Below are positions 24,187 through 36,092 of a DNA stretch of 64,000 bases, piece after piece. How positions within the stretch are numbered: position 1 is the first letter of the stretch; every line of letters starts with the position of its first letter. The notes beneath the pieces were generated by a model. The model saw only the letters and a list, made by a program, of their open reading frames with translations. It made no database searches and was not told the origin of the DNA. Position numbers and translations under genes: made by a program. Source of the DNA: Prosapia bicincta (Eukaryota; Arthropoda; Insecta; Hemiptera; Cercopidae); contig JBAIZL010000002.1 in NCBI GenBank assembly GCA_036971475.1, forward strand, positions 348,390,082-348,454,081, given 5' to 3'.

Positions 24187-24320
24187 TTTTATTATTACTT
24201 GCAACCAGACCTATTACTTGCAACTTTTAGTTGACAAAACGTCTGGTCGCAAGTAATAGCAAAACTGTAATAAGTTATAACAACCAGCTCGTCATGAACA
24301 GCAACAAGATTTCGTTATTT
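24187..24320. repeat. Short foldback repeat, family B copy 1
   Basis: The arms 'cttttattattacttgcaac' + 'cagac' and 'gtctggtcgcaagtaatag' + 'caaaac' (24187-24265) are reverse complements. The right flank 'aacaaccagctcgtcatgaa' and 'cagcaacaagattt' also occurs beside the longer copy at 35241-35446, so the repeat family extends beyond the hairpin. Confidence 0.8.
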
Positions 24321-26185
24321 TAAATTTAGTCTTGTAACAAAATTTACAATATGTTCTTAAAAATGTAACAAAAATTAACGGAAACATAAGGTGGTAATAT
24401 GTAAAGGTTTTATATTTCTATAACAGTTGTAAATCACATTGACAATAATTTTATCTTTAATGGAAATATAAATAAACTAGAGAATATAAATTACTACTAA
24501 AATTTACAGTTGCAATTGAAATGATCTACAATTGCTAAAAAATATTGGAACAAACACAACTGTGCTAAAAATAAAAATGTATGGAATGAATTATATCAGA
24601 TTAAGGTTCATTAAAATAATTTATGTTCTGACTTTAAAATAATTTAAAATGAACATTTATATAAAGTAAAAGAGGTATATAATCCTGAGATTTATAAACA
24701 ACAGTCGAGATATCTCAGAATCTTTTGAACATTACAAATTTACTATTGTTAAAATTTTTTTAGTTACCTTAATTCAATGTAATTTTGTAATGTTTGTCTT
24801 TATTTTGCAATTGACATTAATTATATTAGTAATAGTAAATTTTTATATTATCATATTTAAATTAACCAAGCATTACGTGACTTGTATATTTTTGTGTTAT
24901 TTGGTATGTATTTACATTAATTTACACTTAGAATTTATTAGGCATTTATGTTTTATGTAAATAAACAACTTTCTCAGTTTCTTGTTTTGCTTCAGGTGTT
25001 CAAAGATTTTAAAAGGGAAATTTCGCGGATGCAGAAAGAACTTAACCTAAATGCAACGTTGTTGAACTTAAAGATACATTGGAAAACATGCAACTTTGAA
25101 AGTAAAAACATATCATTATCAGTTTTGTTTAAATCTACTGCCAATCGATGAAGTGCAGGCACTATTTATAAAAAAGCAATAAATAGAAGAAAGTTAAAAC
25201 TAGTAGGAAATGTTTATGTATTTTTTGTATATCCTGACTCAAATCCTTTTATATCCAAGTCCTGATTCAAACACAATATAATTTTCTTTGGTTTCCTAAA
25301 GTGGACAATTTCTCACTAACTCTAGAGACCAAAGTATTAGAACTTTTTTATGGTAGTAATATAGTTAACCGAAGAATAATTTAGCAGCTAAATGTTATCT
25401 GAACAACGAAATTTTAGTAAAATAGTTTAGTAAGTGAATCAAGTGAATCAATTTCCTTTAATTATTTTCTTGAGTAGTTCCATCCAATATACAGTACATC
25501 TTCTAAACACGTGAAGACACATTGTATAGTTAATAAGCTAATAATTAAATCAAGCAATTTGTAAGTTTTAAAAAATGTTATTACAAAAAATCAATGCGGT
25601 TAATAATTATATTTATTCCCATTTCTGAGCTGTATACACTACAGAAAAGGTGATGAAAGTGTTTTGTTGTGGAGATTTCTAAGTTTTTGACAGTTTATTA
25701 GAATCAGGAGAACCTGTCCCAGCATAAAAAGCTACCTTCTCTTAGAGGCCTGGTTATATTTGGAAGATACAAATACTGTGGTTTGGAGAATGAGATTAAG
25801 GAGAATGCAAATTTAGGTCATACTTCCAATAAAATTTAACCCTCCTAAATGGTTTAGGAAACCAATAATACTGTGTGTGAACTGCCAAATTTTACTGTAG
25901 TCTGGATTTGGTTATAGAACTAAAGAAAATTTAAACTGACCTATTAGGCACTGTTTGCATTGGCCAAAAATGCCTGCAAAAAGACATTATTAAAATGAAG
26001 AAAATATAATGTGCCATGAAGTCCTTGGACAAAAAAAATGGAATGTGTCTTAGTTTCAGTATGAGCCAGGTACACTTGACGTACAATAAGGAAACAAAGC
26101 TCTTGTTCCTTATTACCATATAGCAAAAAAAAAAAAACAGTTTTTAATGATATTTTTCAACAGATGCGTTTTCCACTTGGTCTCA
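24321..26185. other. No gene recognised
   Basis: AT-rich unique-looking sequence. The short ORFs at 24948-25151 and 25931-26126 have no recognisable family, start context or splice support. Confidence 0.4.
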
Positions 26186-26345
26186 AGTCTTGTCTGTCGT
26201 TAACATCATTGAACAATACACTGATCTACTGTGAAACACGTTTGCTGGAAAATATCAGTAAGTAGTGGGTTTTAGCGAAGTGATATGATAAGAACATTTT
26301 TAAAAGTCTCAAGATGTACAACACAAAAACAACAAGTTTTAATAC
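26186..26345 (+). repeat. Dispersed repeat family A, copy 1
   Basis: It contains 'cattgaacaatacactga', 'aaatatcagtaagtagtg' and a tail 'aagatgtacaacacaaaaac'. The same order of blocks recurs at 26925, 31968, 46848 and (minus strand) 47805, with a partial copy at 50500. No coding sequence; SINE or MITE origin is undecided because neither pol III boxes nor clear terminal inverted repeats are seen. Confidence 0.75.
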
Positions 26346-26924
26346 GTTTATATTTTCCATATAATATCATCTGTTAGATTGTAGCAAATTCTAAATTTGA
26401 CGATATTTAGGTAGCAGCTTTTAATAGAGATTTAAAGTACAAATACACTGTATTAAATATGACACTGTTTTATCATTTAAAGACCACATGATAGAAACAG
26501 GCTACACTTATATGAACATTAACCATAACCAAGAAATTATCAAACCAACAATAAAGAATCACATCCCAACACAAGAAAATACTGTGCAATTTTCAGACAT
26601 GCCAAAACAAAATAATATGTTATTAAATGTACAAACTCAGTATAAATCCCTTACAGTATTGGACCATATGATACAAAAGCTGCCTTTAATACTAATGTCA
26701 ACTAGGTTAACAATCCTCTTTACCAGCCAACCTACATACTGATAGATATCACTCCGTGCATCCAGGTAATTTATCTTAGGTAAAAAAGCATTGCTAATTG
26801 TTAGTATCTCTCTGAAGCCTCCATCGATCAAATTGATACAGTTTGTTAATACTTGAAGTGTTCGTGTTGTACATCTTGAAATTTTTTTATAAGTTACTAT
26901 TTTTTATTTATAAGAGTAAGTCTT

Positions 26925-27030
26925 GTCCGTGACTCACAGCATTGAACAAAGCACTGACCTAATACTAAACGTGTCAGGTGAAAAATATCAGTAGTGGTTT
27001 TTTTGCCAAGTGATACAAAAAAGTAGTTTT
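26925..27030 (+). repeat. Dispersed repeat family A, copy 2
   Basis: 'gactcacagcattgaac' followed by 'cactgacctaat' and 'gaaaaatatcagtagtgg', with 'tttttgccaagtgatac' at the end, as in the other copies. An inverted piece of the tail ('gtgttgtacatcttgaaatt') lies at about 26862-26881. Confidence 0.75.
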
Positions 27031-27599
27031 TTTTAAATTTCATTTATGAAACAAATTTCTTTACCAGGTTTTCTTCACATTAATGTATGGGCCTGCAATG
27101 ACCATCTTTATATGCTCTTTATAGTAATCATTTTTATTTACAATGACTATCGAATTATTTAAATCAGTTTAAAAAAATTATTATTATGTTTTAAATCTAT
27201 AATTGTCAAAATATTTATTGCTTAACCCGAAAACTTTCTTGTAGGATAAATCTTGGCCTTTTTCCATTTCTGATCTAATACAAGTTTTTGTATTTCTTTT
27301 CAGTTTTATTTATGTTTTAGTATTAAATTCATGTTTTTTTTGTTAAATTTTCTTCAATTGATCTTGATAATTGTACATAATTTTGTTTTAGGGTATAATT
27401 GCTCCAATTTTGTATTGAATTATCACTAAAACCTTTATGCAACTGTTGTTATTGAATTTCATCCAACATCTAACAATTTCTTGGAAATTATTGAATTTCT
27501 TACAGTCTAAGATTTTCTTTTAACATTTAGAAACACCATAAATTATTTAATTACAGAGATCGCCCAATTTTTGGTCTTATGGTTCTTGTTATATGTACG

Positions 27600-28050
27600 T
27601 GTTGTAATTTATTTCTTCTAACATCTTAAAAAATATTAGGTTAAAATCATGTAAGCAATTTATTTCTTCTAACATCTTAAAAAACTTTAGGTTATAATCA
27701 TTTAAGTAATTTATTTCTTCTAACATCTTAAAAAGCTTTAGGTTATAATCATTTAAGTTATATATTTCTTCTAACAACTTAAAAAACTTTAGGTTATAAT
27801 CATTTAAGTAATTTATTTTTTCTAACTTCTTAAAAAACTTTAGGTTAAAATCATTTAAGTAATTTATTTCTTCTAACATCATAAAAAACTTTAGGTTAGA
27901 ATCATTTAAGTAATTTATTTCTTCTAACATCTTAAAAAACTTTAGGTTATAATCATTTAAGTAAGTTATTTCTTCTAACATCTTAAAACTTTAGGTTATA
28001 ATTATTTAAGTAATTTATTTATTTTAACATCTTAAATACCTTTAGGTTAA
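27600..28050 (-). repeat. 51-bp minisatellite, about 9 copies, open as 17-residue repeats
   Basis: The block 'tttcttctaacatcttaaaa' recurs every 48-54 bp from about 27609 to 28017. On the minus strand the period equals 17 codons and the frame stays open for 130 codons (27981-27589) as repeats of MLEEINYLNDYNLKFFK with substitutions. No start context, splice site or flanking exon supports expression. A repeat length that is a multiple of three could be chance or could mark a relic of a coding repeat. Confidence 0.85.
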
Positions 28051-29252
28051 AATCATTTACGGAGTGAGAATCCAAATTTTTAGTAGTTTTTAAGCTAAGT
28101 TCTCTTGAAGGTATGTCTACAGTTCCAGTTAAGCCTGTTTAGAATACAGACTTCTGATTACCAACCTAAGCCAGTAATTCTTTACCTTATCTGTTATTTG
28201 CCTACCTGTTATTCCTTGTGTGGACAATTATATATTCATAAACTTCAGATAATCACCTTTTCTTTGACATCTTTACAAATCTGCCTTTCTTGATAAATTG
28301 TACAAGAGAAGCTTTATTGTTGATTTACATTGATGGTTAATAAAATAATTTAGTATTAGCCAATAACTGATGAAGACGACATCATCACCAAAACTAGTCT
28401 GTATACTAAGCTATAATTAACTATCTAAAAATATGCCTGTGAAAATGTTGATGTAAACAAGTTCTAAAGCAAATATTCAAAAATAATTTTACTATAAAAT
28501 AGTTTCAAATTGTTTTATAAATAATTTTAGAACTTTTAAAAAATAATGAAAATGATATAAATTGATATGATAATTATTGAAGATCAATGTCCATGCTCAT
28601 TAAACAGCATATTTTAGAAAATGATTTTTTAAAGTCAACTAAGCTGGTTGTAGTCAGTTTTTTGCATGTGTTTTCAAATAGTGTGTTATGACAAAAGTGT
28701 ATTAACTGAGAGTCGTTTAATGGGGACAATAATTAGTTAGTCCCTGTTTAGGGTTTTTAACCTGTAGACATATATATTTGACTTTTTGAAGGATATAGTA
28801 AAACTAATTTCTGAGTTATAAATTCTCATAACTTATAAGTTGAGAATTCAAACAAATTTGAAGCACCAAAACATTTTCTAGGACTTTTTTGCGAAAAAAA
28901 ACAACTATTTAAACAATAATAAACTAATTCCATGCTGTTCCTCTTGCTCGTTTTTGAAAAATAATTTTAAATCCTCAGTTACGCTAATTCTTTGATGTTG
29001 TAAGTCATGCACCATAATATTTATAAGTGCATATACACTGCTTACATACTGCTCCATCTTTCACATAATACTGCCCTTTCTGAAGTATTGCCTGTTATAT
29101 GTGAGGAAGCTTGGAGTAACACAAAGTTAAACAATCAAAATATTTAAAATAGACACTTAAACCACTTACTCAGAATCATTCTAAAATATTGTCAGAAAGT
29201 AACGACAGGCCAAAATACCATTCAAAACGAAGATATGTAGCAACAACAATAA
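28051..29252. other. No gene recognised
   Basis: AT-rich sequence. A 'ctgatgaagacgacatcatc' + 'accaaaact' segment at about 28368 weakly resembles PLE terminal-type motifs but stands alone. Confidence 0.35.
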
Positions 29253-30683
29253 CACATTGAGTGCGGTAGGCGTACATGAACGCCCTTGCCCTACTGGCAC
29301 TTATAACGAAAGGCGTTCATGTACGCCCTACGTTCACTCTCAATTCTGCTTCGATTTTAAGTTGTTCAGTGTGAGGTTAGCCATTGCTGGGATATATTGT
29401 ATCGCTTATCGGTTATTGTGCCAGTCTTTGTGAACATTCCGGTGCGTTTAAGTTTTGGTTCCACTGTTTCTATCGGATTGGGGACTGTGTTATCGTATTA
29501 GTGTTACTTGAAGTGTGTTTAATATACTTTGTTGTGTTTAATATACTTTGTACAATGAATATTGATAATGAGGTTGAATTATTGCAAAATGTCTACTCTG
29601 ACAACGAATATGGCTCCGAGGATAGGTCTGATAGCTCATGACCGCTGGCATGATGGACTTACTTATCACAGGAGATTCTGAACTTAGAGTGCCAATTCCC
29701 GGTAACAATACTCCAACTGATTTGTTTAATTTATTGATAGAGGTTATTTTCTTAGAGACAATTGTTGCCGAGACAAACAGATATGTCTTGGAATTTTTTG
29801 TGATCCACAAAACACTGCCAAGTCATGAATAACAAATTTGAAAGACGTGACATTGGCTGAAGTTAGAATTTTTTGGGACTATTGCTTCATACCAAAATAA
29901 ACTTTGCGAGTATGATCTCCGTCTCAAAGTAGTTGAAGGACTTCTACCCCTCAAAAAGGCTCCTATTATGGTGACTCCTGCTCGAAACAGCGTAAACAGG
30001 ATCTCAAAGAATAACAAAAGAAAAGCAAATGGACATAGAGTTCAAAGAAAATGCCGAGTTTGTGCAAAAGATGGCAAGAGGAAATTGACCATCTACATTT
30101 GTACTGTGTGCCCGGATAAACCAGAACTGTGTGAACTGCGATGTTTAGACAAGTATCACGAGGACAGGGATGACTAAAGCTGAGTATTATAATGTCAGGG
30201 GTGGGATTGTATATAGTATTTATTTTGGTATTTTTTTTAGAAATTATTATAAACACTGTGGTAGAATTATTTAGATATGCATTACTTATTGGCATTGTGT
30301 GTAAACTTATTTTTATCACTGAAAAACATTGTAAATGGCGGCAGGAAGAGTTGTAGATACTTGAATTTTTTTGTGGTAATTTTTCTATAACCATAACTAA
30401 GTGTTGTGATTGGAAAAAAGGTTTGTCAGTATCCAGCAACTTGGGAGAGAAACTCAACAGTTAGTCGACTACCATCACCTGAGATATGAAAACCGGCACC
30501 ACCGGCGAAGTACGTTCATGAACGTATGACGTAAATGACGTCACCAAAACTTACGAAAAGGAATACCTAGCCAACTTCAGATGACATATTCGATCCATCA
30601 ACAACATTTTCAATGAAAGTAATCAGTAACATTTTTTCAGCAGTTTTGATATGCTACTATAAAACATTGGCACACTCAAAGTG
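29253..30683 (+). mobile_element. Internally deleted piggyBac-type transposon
   Basis: Terminal inverted repeats CACATTGAGTG (29253) and, on the complement of the right end, CACTTTGAGTG (30683) start next to AATAA on the left and TTAA (30684-30687) on the right, the piggyBac target. Subterminal inverted 'ggcgtacatgaacgcc' and 'ggcgttcatgtacgcc' lie at 29266-29332; a related 'acgttcatgaacgt' palindrome lies near the right end (about 30510). At 1.43 kb it is well short of a full-length 2.4-3 kb element. Confidence 0.8.
29555..30177 (+). pseudogene. piggyBac transposase, internally deleted and frameshifted
   Basis: The N-terminus starts at the ATG at 29555 (MNIDNEVELLQNVYSDNEYG), acidic as usual for the family. 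The longer ORF upstream of this ATG is not native. After a frameshift near 29638 it reads PTDLFNLLIEVIF then IVAETNRYVLEFF, the conserved segment preceding the catalytic core. The DDD catalytic domain is missing. From about 29968 the C-terminal Cys-rich domain is intact: KCRVCAKDGKRKLTIYIC then VCPDKPELCELRCLDKYH, a C-x2-C ... C-x2-C-x5-C-x3-C ... H pattern. The protein cannot be active; the retained ends would still allow mobilisation in trans. Confidence 0.85.
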
Positions 30684-30769
30684 TTAATAAAAAAACTATA
30701 AAAGTGTTCACTCTAAAAATAGTAATAATTTATTTATATTTGTGGATTCGATCTTCACGTAACCTATTA

Positions 30770-31125
30770 GTTTTCACTAAAACACTTGTAAATATCTTAC
30801 AAACTTGCCTATGTAGCACTTACTTGTTACAAGTGTTGATGACGGCCGTTTCGGGAGATGTGTCCCATTGTCAACTCAGACCGTAAATGATCTCAAGATA
30901 TTTGCAGGTTAGGGTGTTAGGGTGGGGGTTGGATATTATGGTGAGGGTGTGAGTGTACTTTCTAAGCATTAGGAGCTATGATGTCAAAAAGTACGAAAGC
31001 CTTGAGATCAGTTACGGTCTGAGTTGACAATGAGATAAATCTCCCGAAACTGCCGTCCTCAACAAATATAAGTAAGAGCTACTATATGCAAGTTTGTAAA
31101 ATATTTACAAGTGTGTTAGTCAAAA
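30770..31125. repeat. Foldback element, about 355 bp
   Basis: The left arm (about 30775-30893) and right arm (about 31003-31125) are reverse complements. Blocks: 'acttgtaaatatcttacaaa'/'tttgtaaaatatttacaagt', 'gtttcgggagatgtgtccca'/'tgagataaatctcccgaaac', and 'ttgtcaactcagaccgtaa'/'ttacggtctgagttgacaa'. The central part has 'ttagggtgttagggtggggg'. A second, truncated copy lies at 48240-48470. Confidence 0.85.
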
Positions 31126-31967
31126 TAGTAATCACAGAAATTTCAAAAACAAATTGAGTACATCTAGAATAAAAATAACTTTAAAGGTACACTGAAAACA
31201 AAACAAATTTTCTACAAAAAATAAACAAGAGATATAAATCCTTTTAAGAAATAAATTCATAATTGTTACTAAAAGTTATGAAAGATTCAGTATTTTTCTT
31301 TAACATCAAATATGGAACTTCGACTTTAATAAACCTTTCACATAAGTAAAAAATGACTAAGTGATTTCTTGTTTTGAAGGTCAGGTTAAAATCAAATCAT
31401 AATGAATGACCCAAATATATAGGTTATATTTATATAGTTCATATAAATATAATGATGTGTCATTTAGTTTAATTTTTGGTATGTCAAAAGGTGGGTTGAG
31501 GATGCTGCCATAAATCACACAGAGAAAACGGTCTATATTCACAATACGTTTTACATAATTTATCATATTTTTCATAGATGATAATAAACACACAGTAAAA
31601 GGGGAAACAAATTAATATTGCCTAAGCTAGAGGTAGCAAGTTATAGAAAGAAATGAATTACCTTTAATAAAAGCAAAAGTCGGCTTTGACCTCAGTAAAG
31701 GTAACCCTTACTAAGTGGTAGTAAAATATTGAAATAATTTTCTACATTGATCTTCTGGTATTAACTTAGCAAAAAGTCTGAAAGTTTTTTTAATGTAGTG
31801 TAGGATTTTTAAATTGGTGTATATGTTAGTGTGCTAGTCTAAATGACAAAACACACTCACAATCTGGTACTATAGTTGAGCACATAATTAAGAACTACTC
31901 TATGAACAATAACACATCGCAGAACACCAATACAGTACACACTCACACCAACACAACACACCTGAGC
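31126..31967. other. No gene recognised
   Basis: AT-rich sequence; the 70-codon ORF at 31381-31593 has no recognisable features. Confidence 0.4.
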
Positions 31968-32115
31968 AACAGTCTTTTCAATGACTCACAGCATTGAATA
32001 GTGCACTGACCTAGTGTGATAACGCATCTGCTGAAAAATATCAGTAAGTAGTGTTTTTTTTGCCAAGTTAATACCAAAAGTGTAATATAAAAAAACTTCA
32101 AGATGTACTAAGTAA
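31968..32115 (+). repeat. Dispersed repeat family A, copy 3
   Basis: 'gactcacagcattgaatag', 'gcactgacctagtg', 'gaaaaatatcagtaagtag', 'tttttgccaagt' and 'caagatgtact' in the family order. Confidence 0.75.
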
Positions 32116-32551
32116 AAACTTCAATTTTTCTACATCATGTAAAAAGTGCAGGCTAAAGGATTTTTTCTGCATAAAAGAAACTAATGTAGTATAGGTCAGT
32201 AGTTAATGTTTATAATTACAATGCTCTTATTTGTTGAATTGGTAGTAAAGCATATGAATAAATTAGGCTTTGACTGTAACCTTGTGGTTTAATTATTATT
32301 TATTTTTTAGCTCTTATTATGTCGAGCATAGGTAATTTTTCTGATTAGCATGTTTCAGTTTATTGAAACTCTACTATAGGTATGTATACTGAGACGCAAA
32401 TAAACTACTTACTGATAAAAATATAATTAACAAAATCATCTTATCTCAAGCAGAATAGCTAAGCTGTCTGAACGTAAATAATTTTATAACACATTATCAT
32501 AATATATGCCATATGATATGACATAAGTTAAAATAAGTACTTCTTCTTACT

Positions 32552-34375
32552 TCAGCCAACGCCCGTCCTTGGCCTCTCAGCTATCCGACGCCTTGCCTCT
32601 CCGTATATTGTAGCGAGTCTTTCCTTGGACTCCTCGTGAAAGATATCCTTCAGGCCGTCACAAGTGGTAAGATGGTCTGCCGTCCCTTCGTTGTCGGAGC
32701 AGAGTGGGCAGATTGGTGTGTCTACCACTTTCATGCGATGCAAGTGTCTCTGCAGGTAGTCATGTCCAGTGGTCAACCTAAACAAAGCCACTGCTACGCC
32801 CCTCGGAAGATCCAGTGGTATGCTTGATTGGATGATCTTTTCCAATTGCTTTCCTGTAGCAGCTTTTTTCCTGTCCCGTTTCACGGAGTTTCTGATAGTA
32901 CTGTTTATACTCCGACAGACACTGCGGTATGAGAGGGGGAGGATCAGCTGCGCCATGGAGCAGCCATGCTTGGCCAAACTATCTGATTTTTTGTTTCCTC
33001 TGATATCACAGTGCCCCGGCACCCATTGTACTGCGATCTGTGTTGTTTTTTGTAACAGGCGGAGTGTTTTCTGGCAGTTGTTTATTGCCTTCCCTTCTTG
33101 TGGCTTTGGGGAGGTGATCGCCTGAATCGCGGATGTTGAGTCCGAGAGGAAAATTACCTTCTTGGTGTTGGCCGACAGAAGAAACTCTTTGGCCGCTTCG
33201 CCGATGGCGGTCACTTCTCCTTTCGAAGTTGGTTCTGTTTTTCCCCACTGCTATTGATTTTTGCTCAATTGAGGAGAGATATCCGGCTCCGCATGCGTCA
33301 TACATTTCCGATCCATCTGTGTACACACGCAGCCATTCGTCGACCGGATACCTCTAGTTGATCATAGCTTCTGTTAGTGCTTTGAGTTCGCAGATTTGGA
33401 TGTCGGCTCTTCTCAGGCTTACACCAGGTATTTATGTGCACGGTGGTATTCCGTCCTTTCGTTCATATATTTCGTTTTCTTGAAAGGTTGACGCTCTGAT
33501 TCTTCCAATCGAAGACTTCTTCTTATTTCTGCGTTTTTTGCCAGTGGTGTGACTTGGGTTTTAAGCCTTTGGTTTGCGCACCTGTATTTCTTCCAGAAGT
33601 CATCGTTGGTTTGTAAGGCCCTTTCGATGAATTTGATAGTAGCTTTGTCTCTGCGAGCGTTAAGGGGATCAATATCTGTTTGACTTTCTAACGCTGTAAT
33701 TGGGGTAGACTTTGCAGTACCACATATCAGTCTCAATGCATTGTTTTGGACTGTATTCAGGTCTTTCTTTGCACTATCAGAAGCCGTGTTGTAAGCTTCT
33801 GAGCCGTATTAAAGGATTGGGCGGATGTAAGACTTGTATGTAGTAATCACAACGTTCTGAGTAGCACTCCACTTCGTTCCAGTCAATCTCTTCATCATAT
33901 TCAGCCTTTTTGCAGCTTTTGTTGCAGCACCCTCTATATGTCCCGACCACTGGAGTTTGCTGTCCAGAGCGATACCCAAGTACCTGGTTGATCGCGTTGT
34001 TGGCAGGTCAGTAGTCCCTATTACCAAGTGTGGATCGTAAGTTTTAGTTGATAACGTGAATAACTGTGCCGTGGGCTTGTTTTCGTTAATAATCATATCG
34101 TTTTCGGAGCACCATCTTTTGACTCCACCTAATGTCTCATTTATTTTGATTTCCAAGGAGTTGATGTTGCTGCTGGTCGCCCATATTATCACATCATCTG
34201 CGTAAAAGAGTACTTCGACTCCCGGGTTATTTACCTTAATGTTTCAGATTAAATCATTAATGTAAAGGTTGAAAAGGGTACAACTGCTGACCGCTCCCTG
34301 CGGGAGTCCCCTTCTCTGTTGACGGAACTGAGAACTTCTGTTTCCATAGCGGACCTTTATAAATCGTTGGCTGAA
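32552..34375 (-). pseudogene. 5'-truncated non-LTR retrotransposon: RT C-terminus, RNase H and Cys-rich tail
   Basis: From high to low coordinates on the minus strand: GLPQGAVSSCTLFNLYINDL then YADDVIIWAT (catalytic YADD, about 34190-34300). The RT thumb follows with STRYLGIALDSKLQWSGHI. Next is FIERALQTNDDFWKKYRC, then RNase H: VYTDGSEMYDACGAGYLSS, E in GEVTAIGEAAKEF, FLSDSTSAIQAI, and VQWVPGHCDIRGNKKSD. The tail is CPLCSDNEGTADHLTTC. All four RNase H acidic residues are present, but two frameshifts (about 33420 and 33225) and in-frame stops (after NDL and after YIRPIL) break the protein. The element starts abruptly near 34375, as expected from incomplete reverse transcription. Presence of RNase H points to an I/R1/LOA-like lineage; the clade is not decided. 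Confidence 0.85.
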
Positions 34376-35240
34376 AATAAGTGGTTTTCTGTAATAAAAA
34401 ATCAAACTACTAATGACGCATTTTGAAGGTATATATTATCAAAATATTTTGAAGTTAACATCACCCAGAATTACAGATAGCAGTTGATTCAGCAAACACT
34501 AACCCAACAAAACTCCCATTACTTTTGTTTGAGAAAGCAATCCTTTCTCTGATCTATAATGCCTCAACAAGTTAGTATATGATAGTGTATTTATCCAATA
34601 GGTTCAATACTTCGACCTAGGTGACCACACAGTATTTTTTTTTTTTTCTAATTTGTATATCTTATTAAAGAAGATTTGGTAATACCCGGAGAGATGATGG
34701 AAATGGAAAACTATTCTCAAGTTTAATTTGTTTATGAAACTCACAGTTTAATAGGATAAACTAGAGACCAGATAACAATGGGTCAGTATGGAAATGTGAA
34801 AGTAAGAACTAATAACTTTTTGTTAGAACCAATGCACTAGGGATTGGTTAGGAAATGGAATAATGATGGGTGAAGGAACACCTTGTGCATGTTCTCATAA
34901 AGGCACCGTCGAAAAGAAATAGGAGGATTATCTTATCATGATTCTTTCTATTTAATAAAAAATAGGTAGTGGCACTTGGGTGAGATCTGACGGTAGTGAA
35001 AACCTTTATAGCCACATCTACAGATATTTTGAATTGAAAACATTTAATTTTGTGTAATGAGAAATTACCTAAATATTTGTTGTCAGGCGAGCCCAAGAAT
35101 GTTTTCATTTAAAAAACTGAATTAAAAATGCATAACTTATTATTATTGTTACATTGAATTATTTGTATTGGGATTGATACAAAATTCAATAAAATGATAT
35201 ATTTATTAAGAGATTAACATTATTATATTACTAATAATAT
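34376..35240. other. No gene recognised
   Basis: AT-rich flanking sequence with an isolated 86-codon minus-strand ORF (34848-35108) without recognisable features. Confidence 0.4.
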
Positions 35241-35676
35241 TTTTGCTATTACTTGCTACCAGACTTTTTGTTAACTAAAGGTTGTTAAATTGTTAACTTA
35301 GACTTGGAGGAAACGTTTCCTCCGAAGAGGAGGAGCCTTCTAGGAGGCTGAAGAAGTCGTAAGAGGAAAACGTTTCCTCCAAGTGTAAGTTAACAATTTA
35401 ACAACCTTTAGTTAACAAAATGTCTGGTCGCAAGTAATAGTAAAAGTGTTATAAGTAAATAACAACCAGCTCATCATGAACAGCAACAAGATTTCAACAT
35501 TATTTAATAATAACCTTTTCCTTAACAGTTCAATAAATAATGTAACATAACCTACTTCTTAAAACAGTTGTTTTACAACATAACATATAACATTAAATCA
35601 ACTGATATATGAAATCATATGTTCTCATTTAATTCACTTTAAGGTGACTCATATCGTAAACTGATGGAATTTATGC
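35241..35676. repeat. Foldback repeat family B copy 2, plus associated dispersed sequence
   Basis: 35241-35446 is a hairpin with arms of about 85 bp ('ctattacttgctaccagac'/'gtctggtcgcaagtaatag'; 'ttgttaaattgttaact'/'agttaacaatttaacaa'; 'aaacgtttcctcc' in both). It is a longer version of the 24187 copy. The following 35450-35676 shares 'aacaaccagctcatcatgaa' with the 24-kb copy, and 'gttgttttacaacataacat' with 44920-45110. Its right end is cut by the candidate LTR at 35677. Confidence 0.8.
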
Positions 35677-36092
35677 TGTAACGTTTTTTTTAAATATATT
35701 ACCGGCAAACTAGTACTTTACCGCCAAATAGTTCTGAGAGCAAACCGTTCTAATTGTCGCTGCGAGAGACCGACTGTTGACCAATAATAAAACAGCTGAC
35801 AGGGTAAAGTTTGATATTTCCAGTATAGTGTTAATAGGAAATAAAGTCAGTCGTTGAGAGGAACCCGGATGGCTAGCGAGGCGAAAAAGATCTTTCTCGG
35901 ACTACATCCGGCCGAATGATAGCTTCCTGAGGAAACCAGTAAGAGGTAATGCATAAGTAATAACTCGCAACGTAAACGACTCATTTAATATTCCTTTTAT
36001 ATTTGTTAATAATTCTTACGTTTATTTGAAAGCACTGTCCACAAACCGTGTAGGATTTGATTTCCGTTAATTGTACTCAAGGGTATTTTAGA
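35677..36092 (+). repeat. Left (5') LTR candidate
   Basis: Starts TGTAACG, interrupting a dispersed repeat that continues uninterrupted in the 45-kb copy, which supports this boundary as an insertion point. It diverges from its partner by scattered substitutions and one block difference (about 13 bp, 'cctggcaaccaa' present only in the right copy). Confidence 0.5.

Noticed and set aside
29384..29554. Upstream extension of the piggyBac N-terminal ORF (MLGYIVSLIGYCASL...)
   Set aside because: Cys/Phe/Val-rich residues unlike piggyBac N-termini; the ATG at 29555 starts the typical acidic N-terminus, so the upstream part is leader sequence.
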